Assembly (NCBI GenBank): GCA_027257055.1
Contig: JAPVLO010000521.1
Span: 434,001 to 498,000 of the forward strand
Direction: 5' to 3'
DNA length: 64,000 nucleotides
From: Cephalopachus bancanus
Lineage: Eukaryota > Chordata > Mammalia > Primates > Tarsiidae
The position numbers and the translations under genes are program-made. Shown here piece by piece: positions 1 through 12,960 of this stretch. The notes below the pieces were generated by a model that was not told where the DNA came from, searched no databases, and saw only the letters and a list, made by a program, of their open reading frames with translations. Position 1 is the first letter of the stretch. The number at the start of each line of letters is the position of its first letter.

Positions 1-744
1 ATTCACACACACAACTGCTTTTCCATACTGCATACTACAGACAATGTGTGACATGGAACAGCTGCATCTGATAAAGGATTTTGCAAAAAGCTTGCTCCTC
101 TTTTCCTTGGAATATGTTTGCCATCAGTTTTGAGGCCGATGTTGCAAATTTCTCGCAAATCTACTTTTGCTATGACGAATGTAACCTTGAATGATGGCTC
201 TGAGGTTTTGTTCTATTCTGGGCCCTTAGCAACGAAATTCATCAATTTCACCCTGGAAAACACCATTTTGTACTTGATCTGGGAAGACACAACAGGTTTA
301 CTAGGGAGGCCACTCACTGTAATTTAGCTAAAAATTACTCAAAAACATAGAGGGTTTCATGCCACTTTGGGACAAAGTTTTATAACAGAGAATGCACTGA
401 AGACTATGAAAAAATAAAGCATCTGCCAAGTAAATTTCAAGTTTCAGGGAGTCATTATGGTACTTTCTATTTACAATTTTTCTTTCTCTGTTACTTGAGT
501 GAAAGTATCAGCCTGGAAGATTCCCTGGTCTCTGGACATTAAGATTCACGTTCTATAATGACACTGGGTTTTCATTCACCATGTATGTTTAAGTTATTCT
601 GAGCTGTAGTTTTTCTTAATTTTATCACTCCTTTTATACTTCAAAGAACCACTTCTGAATTGCTGATCCATTTTTGTGAAATAAATAAGACAACACAATA
701 ACAATGGCCAAAAAATGTAAAGACAGCACAATAATAAAGACCAA
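1..744. other. Intronic sequence, nothing recognised
   Basis: AT-rich unique-looking sequence with no repeat family, RNA gene or exon that I can recognise. By position it would be intron of the minus-strand PELI2 gene. Confidence 0.4.
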
Positions 745-960
745 AAAGTAACACACCACAGAATGCTTACTGTGTGCCATACACCATTTGAAAGATTTTA
801 AATATCTTCACTGATTTACTCTACACGACAAACTTAGAAAGAAGGTAGTATTATTATACCCATTTTATAGATGGGGGAAACGGAGGTATAACTTCACTTG
901 CTCAAGGTAACAAAGTGTCAGGAATTGGGGCCAGGCTCTTCCCACACTCTGATCCCTCTC
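745..960 (-). repeat. MIR SINE relic
   Basis: The plus strand reads like a MIR in reverse: a 'tactgtgtgccatacacca' block, then 'cccattttatagatggggga', then a 'ctcaaggtaacaaagtgtcagg' block in the usual order. It is strongly diverged, as expected for an old mammalian tRNA-derived SINE. Confidence 0.75.
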
Positions 961-1745
961 AAATGAGGAGAAAGCATGCCAAGATCAGCGTCTGCTAGAT
1001 AGCTCCATCAAGGTCCTCACTGCAATAATGCCATTCCACCTCCCCAAGAGATGGAATCTGATTATAGAAGTCAACAGCTAGGGGGGTCTGAAAGGAAAAA
1101 CTCCTACATGGTGGCCTGCCGTCCTGTGCCTTAAGTCACACCAGGGTAGAAATGACACAGACTCTCCTGGGAGGGCGGTCCCAGGAGGTGTAAGACCTAC
1201 CAAGTTATTCCATTTCTTGATTTTTCAATTGCATGTTTACTTTTGACTTTATAGTTTATAAGGTGAGGCTTTAGCTTACCCCTCCCCCACAGTGAATAAA
1301 AAATAATTTTTTATTCAATTGACATCCACAGCCTTTCTGGTTATGATTATGTATATAATGTTCACAGCTGAGTCTTGTAGTATACTATGAGTGTATTTCC
1401 TTTCTTAATAACTGTTTCTCCTGGAATTAATTATAAGTTTGTTTACAGTCATTCAGTTTTCTATCTTCCTTTTATATTTCATTCCCAAACCTTCTGACAC
1501 GATATAGAACTCCTCTGTACAGAACTCCTGAGGTCCTCCTGTCTCCCGTAGCCTTCCCACACAGTGATGTCTTCCACCGGCCTCTGCCCTCTGCCTGTCT
1601 GGGTGGCTGATCTCTAGGACGGTGACACAGCTGTGGGCCTTCTCAGCATCCTAAAAATTCCCACTACCTTCCTCTTGTGCTGGTTCTCTTGTTTCCTGCT
1701 TCACATGTCCTTTTTTCCTAATTTTCCTCCCTCGTTTGTCTTCGT
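961..1745. other. Intronic sequence, nothing recognised
   Basis: Mixed-composition sequence with no confident repeat or coding match. Short reading frames here have no recognisable family. Confidence 0.35.
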
Positions 1746-1749
1746 ATAT

Positions 1750-2560
1750 CTGAAACGTCTTAGTTCTACTTTCAGACTTGATTGTTTGGCTGGGTACACA
1801 ACCACAGGCTGAAACTCATCCCCTCTCAAAAGCAGCATATAGCTTCATTATTGAGAAGTCCAATGCTATTTGATTCCTGAGCATTTAAATAAAGCCCGAT
1901 TTGTTCTGCTCTGGAAATTTTTACTATCTCTCCTTTGTCCCTGGTGTTCTGAAATTTCACAGTAAAGTGCCTTGGTGTGAGTCATTTTTTACATTTTTAA
2001 TGTGATTCCACCAGAATGTAAACGCCACGATGGCATCGATTTTTGTTTGCCTCCCCTCGCTGCTCGAAGGCACTCAAGGAATATGAGGAGAATGGGAGGC
2101 CAAGCTGCCTACATTTGCTGAGCTCTTTCAGCAGCTCAGAGGATGTTCCAGAGGGACATCAGCTTTCCTGAATTACCTTTATAACTTTCTGCCCACTAAT
2201 TCTTCTGGAACTTATAAGAGTAGGATAATGGACTTCCTGAAATTATTCCCAAGTATTCTTTTCCCCCTGTCATGGTTGTATCTTCTGAGAGATTGGGTTT
2301 TTTGCCTTATTATTAAAAGCTGCTATACTCATTTATCAGCAAACACATAGTTTTCAGTTCTTTCTTGCAGCCTAACACTAAGTGAATAACAGTCCTGTTC
2401 ATTTCCCTCAAGGGAGAATTCCCACATTTTTGTATTTGTAAGGTCTTTTTCTCTAGGTCTGGTCAGTTTCCTCAGAGAAGAATCCTCCAGTCTCCTGGCT
2501 GATAGTATCAGTTCTGTTTTCAGTGTTCCAGGAGTCAAGTAAGAAGAGACAGGTGAGGAA
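1750..2560 (-). repeat. Old LINE-like relic (L1M/HAL1 class suspected)
   Basis: The stretch 1780-1990 ('ggctgggtacacaaccacag', 'attgagaagtccaatgc', 'tccctggtgttctgaaattt', 'aagtgccttggtgtgagtc') resembles the reverse complement of an old L1/HAL1-type ORF1 region. The part from 2290 to 2560 may belong to the same element but is weaker. The subfamily cannot be fixed by eye. Confidence 0.4.
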
Positions 2561-2849
2561 CTTTCTACTCAGTCGAAAGACAATCACTTTCAAAAAAAAA
2601 ATCCTCATTGGTTTCTGCTTTCTCATCATTTTAAAGAAATACATACTGAGTTAAGACCATAGATAACAAAGTAGAGCACAGGGAAGAATAGACATAATAA
2701 TAACAATGTCTTAGTGACCCATTTTACATAGAAAGAACTGGGTCTAATCAGATGAGACCAGATCCAAATCCAAGCTTCCAGACTTCAGAACCTGGGTTCC
2801 TAACCGCAGGGCTGCAGATTCATCCAAGGCTGGCCATTCCACATGAGCT

Positions 2850-3480
2850 CAGGGTCCCCCTTTCCTGCATATCAAAATATCTTTGTCCTTTCAGCCTCCA
2901 TTCTGCAGCTTCAGCCTTTCTTCTTTACTGCTGTCTTAGGCTGGCATTCAAACACACATAAGACTCACTTGTCTCCACTCCCCCCCTCGATCCTCAACTT
3001 CCTCTACTTGTCACTATACACTATCACAGCCAAATGTCTCACATCTTCTAGTACAGTCTCCACTTCATTGACCTCACTCATCAACGACCTACAATATGGC
3101 ATTCAGCCCCATGGCTCCAGGGAAACTGTCCTTACTAAGTCATTATCAGCCTAGTCTGGAAACCCGTTCTCACTTTCACCTCCAGCGTCATCCTTGTTTC
3201 TTCCCTTTCCTTAAAGGCATTTTCCCAGCCGGTCATTTCTGCTACACATCTCTGGAGTCCATCCCCTCCTCCCCCTTTCCACTGTCAGGCCCCCATCATC
3301 TTGCCCCAGGTTACTCCAACTGTCTCCTATCCTAAGTCTCCCACCCTCCAATCCTGCCTGCACACTGCATCCAGAGCCCTGTGCTAAAACACAGATCTGA
3401 TCATGTCACACCCCTGCTGAAACTGCCGTCGCAACTCACTGCCTTGAAATAACATTCCAAATTCTTAACATACCTTATAA
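2850..3480 (+). repeat. L2 LINE fragment
   Basis: The order of motifs fits L2 with internal loss: a piece near 3080 like the L2 reverse-transcriptase region ('ctcatcaacgacct'), then from 3330 'ctccaatcctgcctgcacac', 'agatctgatcatgtcacacc', 'cctgctgaaactgc' and 'ataaggccttcaggagctgg'. The 3330-3480 part is the firm one. The short reading frames over it carry no intact domain. Confidence 0.65.
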
Positions 3481-3499
3481 GGCCTTCAGGAGCTGGCCC

Positions 3500-3640
3500 A
3501 AATGCCTTAATGGCTAAGGAATGGGAAGTTCGGAGGGGTCAAGCGACTTGTTCCTGTTGCCAGTTCATCAGCAGTGGAGATTGAGTTTGAACGCAGGTCC
3601 TCGTCTCCAAATCCCACCCCTTTCTGTTACTGAGAAATTA
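3500..3640 (-). repeat. MIR SINE relic
   Basis: Reverse-orientation MIR wording: 'ggtcaagcgacttgttcc' followed by 'gtggagattgagtttgaacg', the counterpart of the MIR gtcaca/aacccagg block. Confidence 0.5.
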
Positions 3641-3699
3641 TTTCTTTTGTCATCTATTCTTCATTATCTATCCTCCTTGTAATTCCTATTGAGAAATGT

Positions 3700-3800
3700 A
3701 ACCAAGAGTTGATTATAGATGAAGAAATGTGGGCTCAGGGAGTTTGCTGACGGTCACACAATGACCACGACTCCCTCTGAGCTCTGTGCTCTGCTTCTCT
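3700..3800 (-). repeat. MIR SINE relic, partial
   Basis: 'gatgaagaaatgtgggctca' then 'gctgacggtcacacaatgac' is the reverse-orientation MIR central core. It lies close to two other MIR pieces, so the three may be one broken element or separate insertions. Confidence 0.45.
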
Positions 3801-3924
3801 GCCAGTGACGTAGGGGAGACATGTCTCCTCGCTGTTGTATGAGGGCTGTGGGGGGTCTACGGAGCCCTGAACTCATAGGCTCTAGTCTAGTCTGCACACA
3901 AACACACAAACATGATAAACGTGA

Positions 3925-4005
3925 TGCCTACTCTGCCCCTCAGGGTTCTTGTGGAAATTAAATGAGAAACAGGAAAGTATAAACACATTGCCATTAGTAC
4001 CAGTT
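3925..4005 (+). repeat. MIR 3' fragment
   Basis: 'gcctactctgcccctcaggg' followed by 'ttgtggaaattaaatgagaa' matches the MIR 3' segment (cctcatagggttgttgtgaggattaaatgag type). Confidence 0.4.
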
Positions 4006-5690
4006 AAGGCAGGTTTAAAAGTAAAGGTCAGCATGCTTAGCCAGAGTATTACAGTAAGCCTACTTTTTAATAAAGTCAGTTCTCACCTGTCAGTAGGATT
4101 ACCAAAAGCAAATAACTTACATCGAATCAGACAAAGTTAGCTGTTCTCCTACAAAGTCTGAGAATTTTCAAAAGCAGATATTCTCTTCTTGGGAATTATT
4201 TCCCTATTCTCAATTCCAAAGAAAGATGACATAAATATTCTTTGTCCTTCTATATGATCTAGATTATTTAAAACTGATAAAGGCAACTGTTTTGCATTCA
4301 TGAAAATTTAGAGAGCCAGGCAGGCAACAAATATCATTTATGGTTTAGTAACTAATGTTTTTTGTTATTTTAGCCCTTTTATGAAGATGAATTTATACTT
4401 TAATATCTCCAGTTCACTCACAAATATTAATGTAAAAAGTCCTCTCAGAAAAATGTAATAACATTTCCAGTTAATTCATGCTTCCAATCAAATCCAATGA
4501 AATAAACATTTTTCACCATTAATAATAAAGCAAGTTTAATTTGCTGCTTGAGTTGGTTTAGTCACATCAAGAAAGTTTTCAGCTACCTTCCCAGCTTGTT
4601 ACTTGTCTAGCCTCTTATATCTCTAGAAAAGGATTGTTTTTCTAGTTCACTGAACAAATCCTTTCGTGTGGACCTTAAGATAACTTTAACCTACAAATCT
4701 TCCTGGCTAAACATCTCTGTCAAATATGCTCACGGGCATGGAATCTGTCACTCATCTGGTTTTTAGACACACGCTTCCTGTCCATGTACAATTAGTTGCT
4801 TGACTCATCCTAGTCATGGATTAATTCAACTTCAAATTCATTGTCTGAAATTTAGAGCAAATCTTATCACAAATGTAATCACAATGAGTCTATATAGCCT
4901 GGTGAGCCCGACAGTCAAAAGTCAGGAAACCCAACAGGAAAGTTACCTAAGAGCACAGAAAGACCATGGTTTTATTGTGATGAGAGCAAAACCATTATAG
5001 AGATGGATTAAGAACACCAAACACTTCAACTGCTATTACCACTGTTGAAACAGCCTTCGAAAATATTAATGACAAGAACCTCAATTATAACTAATAGATT
5101 TTTTTGGAGATATTATGTACTAGAAGACTGAAATCAGCAGGAAATCTAATTAATATAGACAATATAAAAACAGCAATTGACATCAAATATTGGGTACAAT
5201 GAGATTTTAAGAACTTTAATCTCTTCCTTTAAATTAAAGATAGTAAATGAAACTTCTCTGTAAAACATAATCTTTTAGAAGTCAATAGAACTGCAAGAGG
5301 CATATTAATTCAATAGAGTTGGTTATTATTAATTACAATAATAGTTGAATAACTATCAACTTCTGCAGACAGAATTGACTGACAACATGGTAAGTCCAAG
5401 TGATAGGTCTTTAAACAACGTAAGAGTTTTCGCGAATTAGATAATTTCTATTTAAGAAAATTATTATTAAGAAAAAATATAAAGAATTATATCAGGGTCT
5501 TATTCTGCCCTTTCAAAAAGAAATAATACCTTTTTGTAAAGGCATATTATCCATAATTCCAATATGAATAAGATAAGGCTTAGCATAGTTCACATGAAAA
5601 CCATCAGGGAGGAGGTAGGAGGAGTAGGGTGTAGAAGGGAATAACTGATTGACGATGTGTTCCATTAGCTGTCCTGAACTGTGCCACAGA
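4006..5690. other. AT-rich intronic sequence, nothing recognised
   Basis: Very AT-rich, with no repeat family or exon that I can name. Isolated short reading frames lack recognisable domains. Confidence 0.4.
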
Positions 5691-5699
5691 GTTGCTCCA

Positions 5700-6160
5700 G
5701 AAAGACACAGACAGCACTGAAAGAAGTATCTGGTCAGTCCATATGCTTTGACATGGTTAGGTTGTATTTGGAATAATATGTGCAGAACACATCATGCTGA
5801 GGAACTGACAAACCGGATAGCAAACAGAGGGAAATCATCAGCAATCCTGATGTCCTGATGGTGTGGATTAAGTGGCTAGAGACACTGAGGGAGTGCAACC
5901 TAGACCAGAGGAAGCTTAGTGGAGGGGAGGAAGAATGAGGACAAAATACCTGGAGACACATGGAAAAGGGAGACTTGTCTGTGTTGTTCCAAAGAGTGGA
6001 ATATTAAACAGCCAGGAGAAACTAAAGGGAGATGGAATTTGGTTCCATGTAAGAAAGAAGGATCTAAAAATTTGAGTTGTCTGATTAGAGTGGAATTCTG
6101 AACAAGCAGTGAGAACTGAATATTAAGCGTCTCTGAAGTGAATTCTATGGATTGCTCCAG
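5700..6160 (+). repeat. L3/CR1 LINE relic
   Basis: The stretch 5870-6105 follows the 3' region of old CR1/L3 elements in order: 'gaccagaggaagcttagtgg', 'ttgtctgtgttgttccaaag', 'ggaatttggttccatgtaag', 'gagttgtctgattagagtgg'. Upstream sequence back to about 5700 is compatible but weaker. CR1/L3 are among the oldest LINEs left in mammals, which fits the heavy divergence. Confidence 0.6.
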
Positions 6161-6699
6161 CCCTTGTAGTGGTAAGTAGACAGGCCAAACAAAGAACTAA
6201 TCAAGTCCTAGAGAATTAATTGAGGACTTCCATTCCTGGGAATTCTCAAAGTAGGTACTCTGGTTCTTCCTCACACTGAAAACTAAAACTGCCAGACCCA
6301 AACATTACAAATAGAAAATAGACATGAACTGACTGGTTAGTACAGAATATTAGATGTTAAAGATTAAGTGAAGGCAGGAATTCCAAAGGGTAAGCAGGGG
6401 ACATTTGCTGAAGAGGGATAGTCTTTTGCTTTCATTTTTACAGTCTCACAGGGGGACTCGTGTCAGGAGGGAGAAACCTAGGGCCTGCCCAAATGAAGAA
6501 ATAGAATATACCAAGGACCACCCTTAGTATTTAAGAGAAAAAGACTTTCACTGACACCTCAGGACCACAAAGAAAGTTGCCTACCTCAAATCTCAGTACT
6601 AACAGATCAAGGAGAGATCCACACACCTTTAAGAATTCATAAACACAAACCAGACCTTATATAAGTTTGTGGTCAGAAACAACTTGAGGTCCAAAACGT

Positions 6700-6990
6700 C
6701 CCAAGTTGAGAGTTGAGTTTCCAGCAGTCTTAGGGGTAGGAATGGCTCCAGTCACCCCGGAGAAGCGAAGGCAGTTATTCTCTAGAGAAACCCACCTTCA
6801 ACTCTGGCCTCAGAGAACTCCCACAGAGGAAATTCCAGAAAAAATGAACTCATAATAAAATACTGAAAGAAAATACACACAAAGAAAGGCACTATGAATA
6901 AGAGTCAGTAAAAACAAGAGAGAACAGAATCAGAACTATAAAAGCTTCAGCTACTGAATTTGTCAAAGATAGGATGGAGACAGAAGGCAT
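6700..6990 (+). repeat. Old L1M/HAL1-like relic
   Basis: 'aatcagaactataaaagcttc', then 'actgaatttgtcaaagatagg' and 'atggagacag', resemble the A-rich region upstream of or within ORF1 of old mammalian L1/HAL1 elements. Only the general class can be suggested. Confidence 0.35.
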
Positions 6991-9900
6991 GTGTACATGC
7001 ATCACTCACAAAATACTCAAAGCCAGTAGGGGCCAGGATATGCTGGACTCCCATTCATTCCTCAGAAGCATTTTAACATCAGAGCTTTAGAGCTGCTGTA
7101 AAAGTTATTACACAAAGTGTAATTAAAACCTGAAAATAAAAGCCTCTTCCAGGTACTCATGACACTACAGCATATCTCCCTACAAAGAGGTGTAGCTAGA
7201 AGGATGCTGTATAACTACTTGTACCTACATGCCTATGTACATGTGTTTTACGTCAACTCCAAGTATGCTTATTTTGAAACATGCTAGAGAAGTTAGAAGT
7301 TGTCAGGTTTATAAATTCCAAATATTTAATCCTCTTAACCTCAAAAAAGCATTGGTGTAAAAAAAAAAAAAAAAAACCACAACAAACAAAAATTTTTAAA
7401 GTGATATATGAACTCTGCAGAAGATACAATTTGGAAACGGTAATGCTCTACTATAAACCTATTTGTCAGTTTCACTGCAGAAGCAATCGAAGAGGCAGAA
7501 AACAGTCCTATCAATATGAGTTCCCAGTACTAAAGAGTCTTCGGCCAGCTGAATGTGGGACTAAATAAAAATTAAACATGGAGAAATTTCCTTACAAAAT
7601 GGAGCAGTAAACCAAAGCTTAAAATAATAAGCTTCTGTATTTTTTAATTTGACTCTTGTTATCTAATGTTCTTTCCTGAGCTCTTTACACTTTAGTGCTA
7701 ATGTGTGTTTACATAACATGTGTCAGGCAAAATCACCCAAGGACAATATCAGTCTCATTTCACTGGTTTCAATAACCTAATAAAAAGTTATCTGATGCTG
7801 CTAGAAATTCAGGGTCCTGACAGTGCCTCAGATGTTTCCTGCTCTAGAAGAGTTCGTCATGGTCCAAATGCTACTAACACTATTAGTCACAAAGTTGACG
7901 GTAATGAATCAGAGGGATGAATAAAAGCAGGCTTATAAAGTAATCTGTTTGATGCAACACACATGGGGACAAATGTTAAAATAGAGGCTCAAACCTTTAA
8001 AAAACCTGCAATCAAGCTTATAAGAGTATCCAGCTATAGCTCCTGATGCAACCTCTTCCCATATCCCATTAGCCAACTGGAAAGACACAGAAAGGGAGAT
8101 GAAAGACACAGAAAGACACAGAAAGGGGTGAACACCACCAGCACCAAAACTGAGGTGGAAACAAGTCTCAAGGACCAAGAGTTAATTACTTTCTGAATTT
8201 GAATGGTTGTGATTTCATATCTAATGAAATGGAATAATAAAAACACACACACACACAACAGAGACCAAACCCACCATCTAGAAATGGGCATGCCTCTGTA
8301 CCCACATGTTACGCAGGACCACCTCTGCCCTCACTGTCTTCCTCTAGTTCACAAGTAGGCAGGGGATAAGGCAACAAGAAAACCGGGCACAAAGCTCTTC
8401 TGCAAGGGGAGATGCTTGTGTATTGGAAATGCTTTGAGGAAATGAAAGCATCTATCTACCTTCCATCCTTCTCTAAAGTGGGAGGATTTGGATATGCCAT
8501 GAACACGATGCTCTATAATTAAGTACAGCCCCAAGAGTCAGGCCAGACTGCACGATCTGGCAGAGCCACCACTGCATACAGGTGACTACAGCAATGTTGG
8601 CAGCCTGATGCTAGGGTGGGAAGGCCAGCTAGGGCTGGCCAGTGGCATTAGGCCTGGTTCTAAAGGTGACCTAAGCAACACACAGAGATGCCACCCCTTA
8701 GTGTAGGAGAAGACAAAAGCTCGAGAGGTAAATTGGAGGCCAGGAAGCCTAGATAGGCCACAGTCAGGCTGTGGACACAGAGCAGAGGGACTGAAGAAAG
8801 CGAGAGACTGACAGAGAGAAAGGAGACCCAAGCAGATTCACAGTGAGAACCAACGAGAACGAGAGGTTCAACTGAATTCTCCCAAGACCCCAGCGATACC
8901 CTAGCCCTCTGCCAATGCCATCCGGCTTTGCTCCAGCGACTTGCTTTTGGCATCAAAAGAGTCCTAACCACAACACAGCAACACTCTCTGGAATCTCAAC
9001 CTGTTTCTGTAGCCATCACGAATTACAAGATCATCACCATCGGGTGAACTGTTGCTACACAGAATATCTTATTCCACAAAGGAGAGAGGAGGCTAAAAGT
9101 CAACTCTTATAAAGACCCAAGATTCCATTCAACAAATGAGATAAATTATCAACTGCTGGGAATCAAAAGCAAATATTCCTGCTATCTTTTATCAAAGATG
9201 GGAGACTTTATTTTGGGAAGGGCCCCTTAAAACACACAAGATGACTATATAAAAACTTCAAAAGCAGGAAGCCTTGTCAAAGCTGCCACTACAGAGATGA
9301 CCGTGTAGATCACATAAGGTTTCTTCCTTTAAGAATAATATATGTATTTTCAAAGATTTTTGTGAAAGTCCCCAAATGTTTGAGAGGTATTCCTTGACAG
9401 TATGGTCACCACAATAATGTTTTTTTCTTAAGATCTTTGTATTACTAGCTACTTGTGAAGCAGGTGACATTTCACTCACTATATCAATTTTTTTTAGGAG
9501 GTTACAATAGACGAATATATAGCTTAAATTTTATTTAATAGTTTTATCATTAACTGCAATGATAATTACTATTGTAGTGTCGTTAGTGGCAATCATTACT
9601 GAACTCTGAGGCACAGATTGTCATTTGTTTCTGATATACTTCCTCAGCCTTGTCTCAGTCTCCTTAGATGTGAAACAAATAAGACACACTCAGGAAAAAA
9701 AGTGAAGTGGTAGGAAGGAAAAGACTTCCATATTAATCTCTGTTGGGAAAATCACACTTTTGGTTCTGACATCAAGTCTGGGCAACTGAAGCCCCCTGCA
9801 AGCACTCCACACTCAGGCCCCTGCGGGCAGGCCCGACCCCATATTACGCACACCCCAAACCATCACCGTCCTCTGTCGCCTTCTTCACCTTCACTTCCCA

Positions 9901-11497
9901 TTGTCCTACAAACCGGCAGAAAGCATATTGCCAGGCTTGACCAGGTTTTATTTTTCTAATCTTAACTCAACAAAAATCTAGTAGATTAGTTTTTTAATCC
10001 AGTTTTTTAAAATTCAAGTTTATAAGTCCATATTTTCCTATAATACGTAAAGCTATTGAGTATTTTAGTCACTTAATTACAAAAGTGTAATTGTGAACAA
10101 AATAAAAATAAGTTCAAAAATTCAACCTAGGCATACCCAGGGAAAATTCAGCACTGTTTAGATATACAGTAAGGGTCAGGAGTCTAATTCTTCAGGGTTT
10201 TTGGAATGGCTTTTCCCCCTTCAGGTATGTATGGCTCTCCATGTAGGTTCCCCAGAGTAGCAGTAATGAGGGTCACAGGAAGTTGAGGAAGGGAAAGAGA
10301 CCACCACTACAAGATAAGTCACTACGACTGACTTGAAATAATAATGTCTCTGTCACAAACTAGAAATGCCTAAATATATATCGAATAGAAATGCTGCATT
10401 TTGCATACAGCTATTGTTTTCTTTATCATCTCCAGAAGTGAAACAGTGTTACAGGGTGGGGGGCTTCTCTGAAAGCAAAGCCTTCTTCAATTCAGATCTA
10501 ATCATTCCAATACTGCACTGTGAGCATTAGGAGGGATTCATTATTCCGGATGTCTGGAAGCAATGATAAGTTAACACCTGGCTTTTCAGGTCTACGCCTA
10601 GCAGTGGCACAAATTCACTCCTCAGTCTTGATCTGCACTTTTTGTGGGGAATTTCATAATTTAATCTGATGCTCATACTGTCCAGATTAGTCAGTGGAGC
10701 ACTTTCAATCTGGCTGTCGAGTTCTGGTCTTTCCCTACTTTTTGGCATAACACGACACTCAGGCTCCTTTTGTGCTTTCCCTCCCCAGGCTTTGGAATCA
10801 GTCAGCTCTCCAAGGAAGCAGTTTCATTCAGGAGAGAATGATATTTAGAAACCCAGGTCCCGATGCTAGCGTGCTCGCTGCTACTGGAGTGTTGCTGCTC
10901 CCAGGCTCCACCCTTGAACAGACATATGCATCTATCTACAGATACATACACATCTGCTCACACCTGCATCTGTACTTATTTCTATGTCTTCATGTATTGA
11001 AATCCACGTGCTCATACTGACACCTTTGATTTGAAACTACCATCATCGTGTTCACTCTAGTTTTCTCCTCCTATATTTATGCTTTTCTGAAGTAAGAAAT
11101 CTGGCTCCCATTGTCCTTAATATACTTACGTTTTTGGTCAACCCCCCTGTATGTCATGAACCTCTCATGGCCACTACTGGGCCCCCAACCCCAGGGGGGC
11201 ACTCTTTTTACTCTATGTGGGCTCACATATCCTGCATCAGGATGGTTCTGCCACTACCCAAAATCCTCATTTCATCTCTCTTAGGTTCTGACACCCTAAT
11301 GGCCTCCTCACCCACCCCCTCCCCGGGCTCTGATACTGATCCTGGGAGGCCCTCCTCAAAAAGACCCCCTCCTCAACCCAGTTGGACCACCATGGTTCAC
11401 CAGCCCTCCTGCCTACACAGGCAGGTCCTTGCCAGGGCTTCTGGGCTGACCCACTGAGGAAAGAGAAGATGAAGGAATTGGTAACTGTCTTTACAAT
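6991..11497. other. Intronic sequence with only minor simple repeats
   Basis: About 4.5 kb with no family I can name. It contains an A run at 7359-7376, a short imperfect tandem of 'gaaagacacag' at about 8079-8127, and a short (AC)n at about 8241-8257. The part from 11130 to 11450 is unusually C-rich ('ccccctccccgggctctg') but matches nothing I know. Confidence 0.4.
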
Positions 11498-11507
11498 AAA
11501 ACATAGC

Positions 11508-11812
11508 AGCCGGGCTCAGTGGCTCAGCCTGTAATCCTTGGGAGGCTGAGGTGAGTGGATTGCCTGAGCCCGCGGGTTCGAGACCTGCCTGGGCAACTTG
11601 GCGAGACCTCATCTTTACAATAAATCAAAAAATTAGCCAGGCATGGTAGCGTGCGCCTGTACTTCCAGCTACATGGAAGGCTGAGGCGGAAGGATCGCCG
11701 GAGCCCAGCAGGTCAAGGCTGCAGTGGCCGGGGGCAGCCACTGTACTCCAGTCTGGACAACAGAGTGAGACACCAACTCAAAAAATAAATAAATAAATAA
11801 ATAAAATAAAAC
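11508..11812 (+). repeat. Alu, lineage-specific dimeric type
   Basis: Two-armed 7SL-derived SINE. The left arm has the B box 'gggttcgagacc' and the linker 'caataaatcaaaaaattagc'. The right arm carries the non-human variant 'cagtggccgggggcagccac'. The tail is (AAAT)n-like. A 10-bp target-site duplication 'aaaacatagc' flanks it at 11498-11507 and 11813-11822, which fixes both ends. Confidence 0.93.
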
Positions 11813-11822
11813 AAAACATAGC

Positions 11823-12859
11823 CAATATTTTATTAGGTGGTTCATTTTTATTTTATGTAATTCCTGAAAATTTCCACAGACATTTAAATTTTTATATAGG
11901 AATCACATGTTAAAGCCCTGGGGGCCTTCTACTTAAAGGCAAACTGTGGTGAGTTATTTCATAAAGCAAAAAGTCATTCTGTAGTGTGAATAATCCCTAC
12001 TAATGTATCTGTTCTGCAAAATTTGACTCTGACCAAACATGCCTTTTTAAAGTGCTAGTCCCTGAGGTAAGACAGGAATTTCACTAAACACCAGTCAAGG
12101 TACTCTTGAGTGTCACAACTTATGCCTAAACAAAAACACCATTTCACTGTAATGCAGACAACCCAGAGCACAAACTTATTTTTCAGTAAAATGAATTAAA
12201 GGACACATTTGGGAAGCTTTTAATAGCTTACAGAACATAATCTTAACACAAGTATCAATGCATCTACGTCTGGAAGTTGAACTAGGAATTTATGGAGTAA
12301 TTTTAGTGCAAACCTATGCCAATCAATAGAATTTTAGGAATATTTAATTACCTGCAAATTATTTAGAAATTTGGTATGAAAAATTCAAGTAGATTGGAAG
12401 AAAGCACAAGGCCTTCTCACCTTGCCTTTGTGTCATTAACTGTTATCAGAAAAAAACCGAAATGCCTCTTTACCTCAAATGATCCTGGAAACAAGGAGTT
12501 TTGGTGGCAGCAAGGTATTTATCGAAGAGGCAATGGTGGGCTGATGGTGAGGCTGATGCTCTGTGAGGTAGACAGGAGTGGAAGCAAAGGGAAGGATGAC
12601 AGAGGACCAGCACAGGCCAGGACCGCAAGAGCCTGGGAGCGGAACCCTTGCTGGGGCAGGCAGTGGCCGAAGAATGAGACAGGTGGATCAGATAGACACC
12701 AGATAAGCAGGGGAATGAGGGAGACGAGGGTCCCCGTCAACTGTGAGAGCTCCTTAGACTCACTTGACCTGACTTCTGCAGCTTCATTTTGGGATGCTGG
12801 GTCTTCCCCTGGCAACCTGACTAGGACAGTCAATTCCCACCCTGGCAAAGGGAGTGCAG
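11823..12859. other. Intronic sequence, nothing recognised
   Basis: No repeat family recognised. A 162-codon open frame at 12376-12864 has no recognisable domain and I do not treat it as a gene. Confidence 0.4.
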
Positions 12860-12960
12860 GGTAGTGTTAAAAGCACTCATCGGGTGATCCTGGGCAAGGT
12901 TCACAACCTCTCTATGCTCAGTTTCCACATGATAGATGTATCTGAAACATCAGAATGGGA
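12860..12960 (+). repeat. MIR SINE fragment
   Basis: 'gtgttaaaagcactcatcgg', 'gtgatcctgggcaaggttca', 'caacctctctatgctcagtt' is the standard MIR run (gtgaccttgggcaagtta...cctctctgagcctcagttt). Confidence 0.65.

Noticed and set aside
12376..12864. 162-codon open frame on the plus strand
   Set aside because: No recognisable domain, no splice or promoter context, overlaps another open frame on the opposite strand, and ends in a MIR fragment. Chance open frame in a GC-richer patch.
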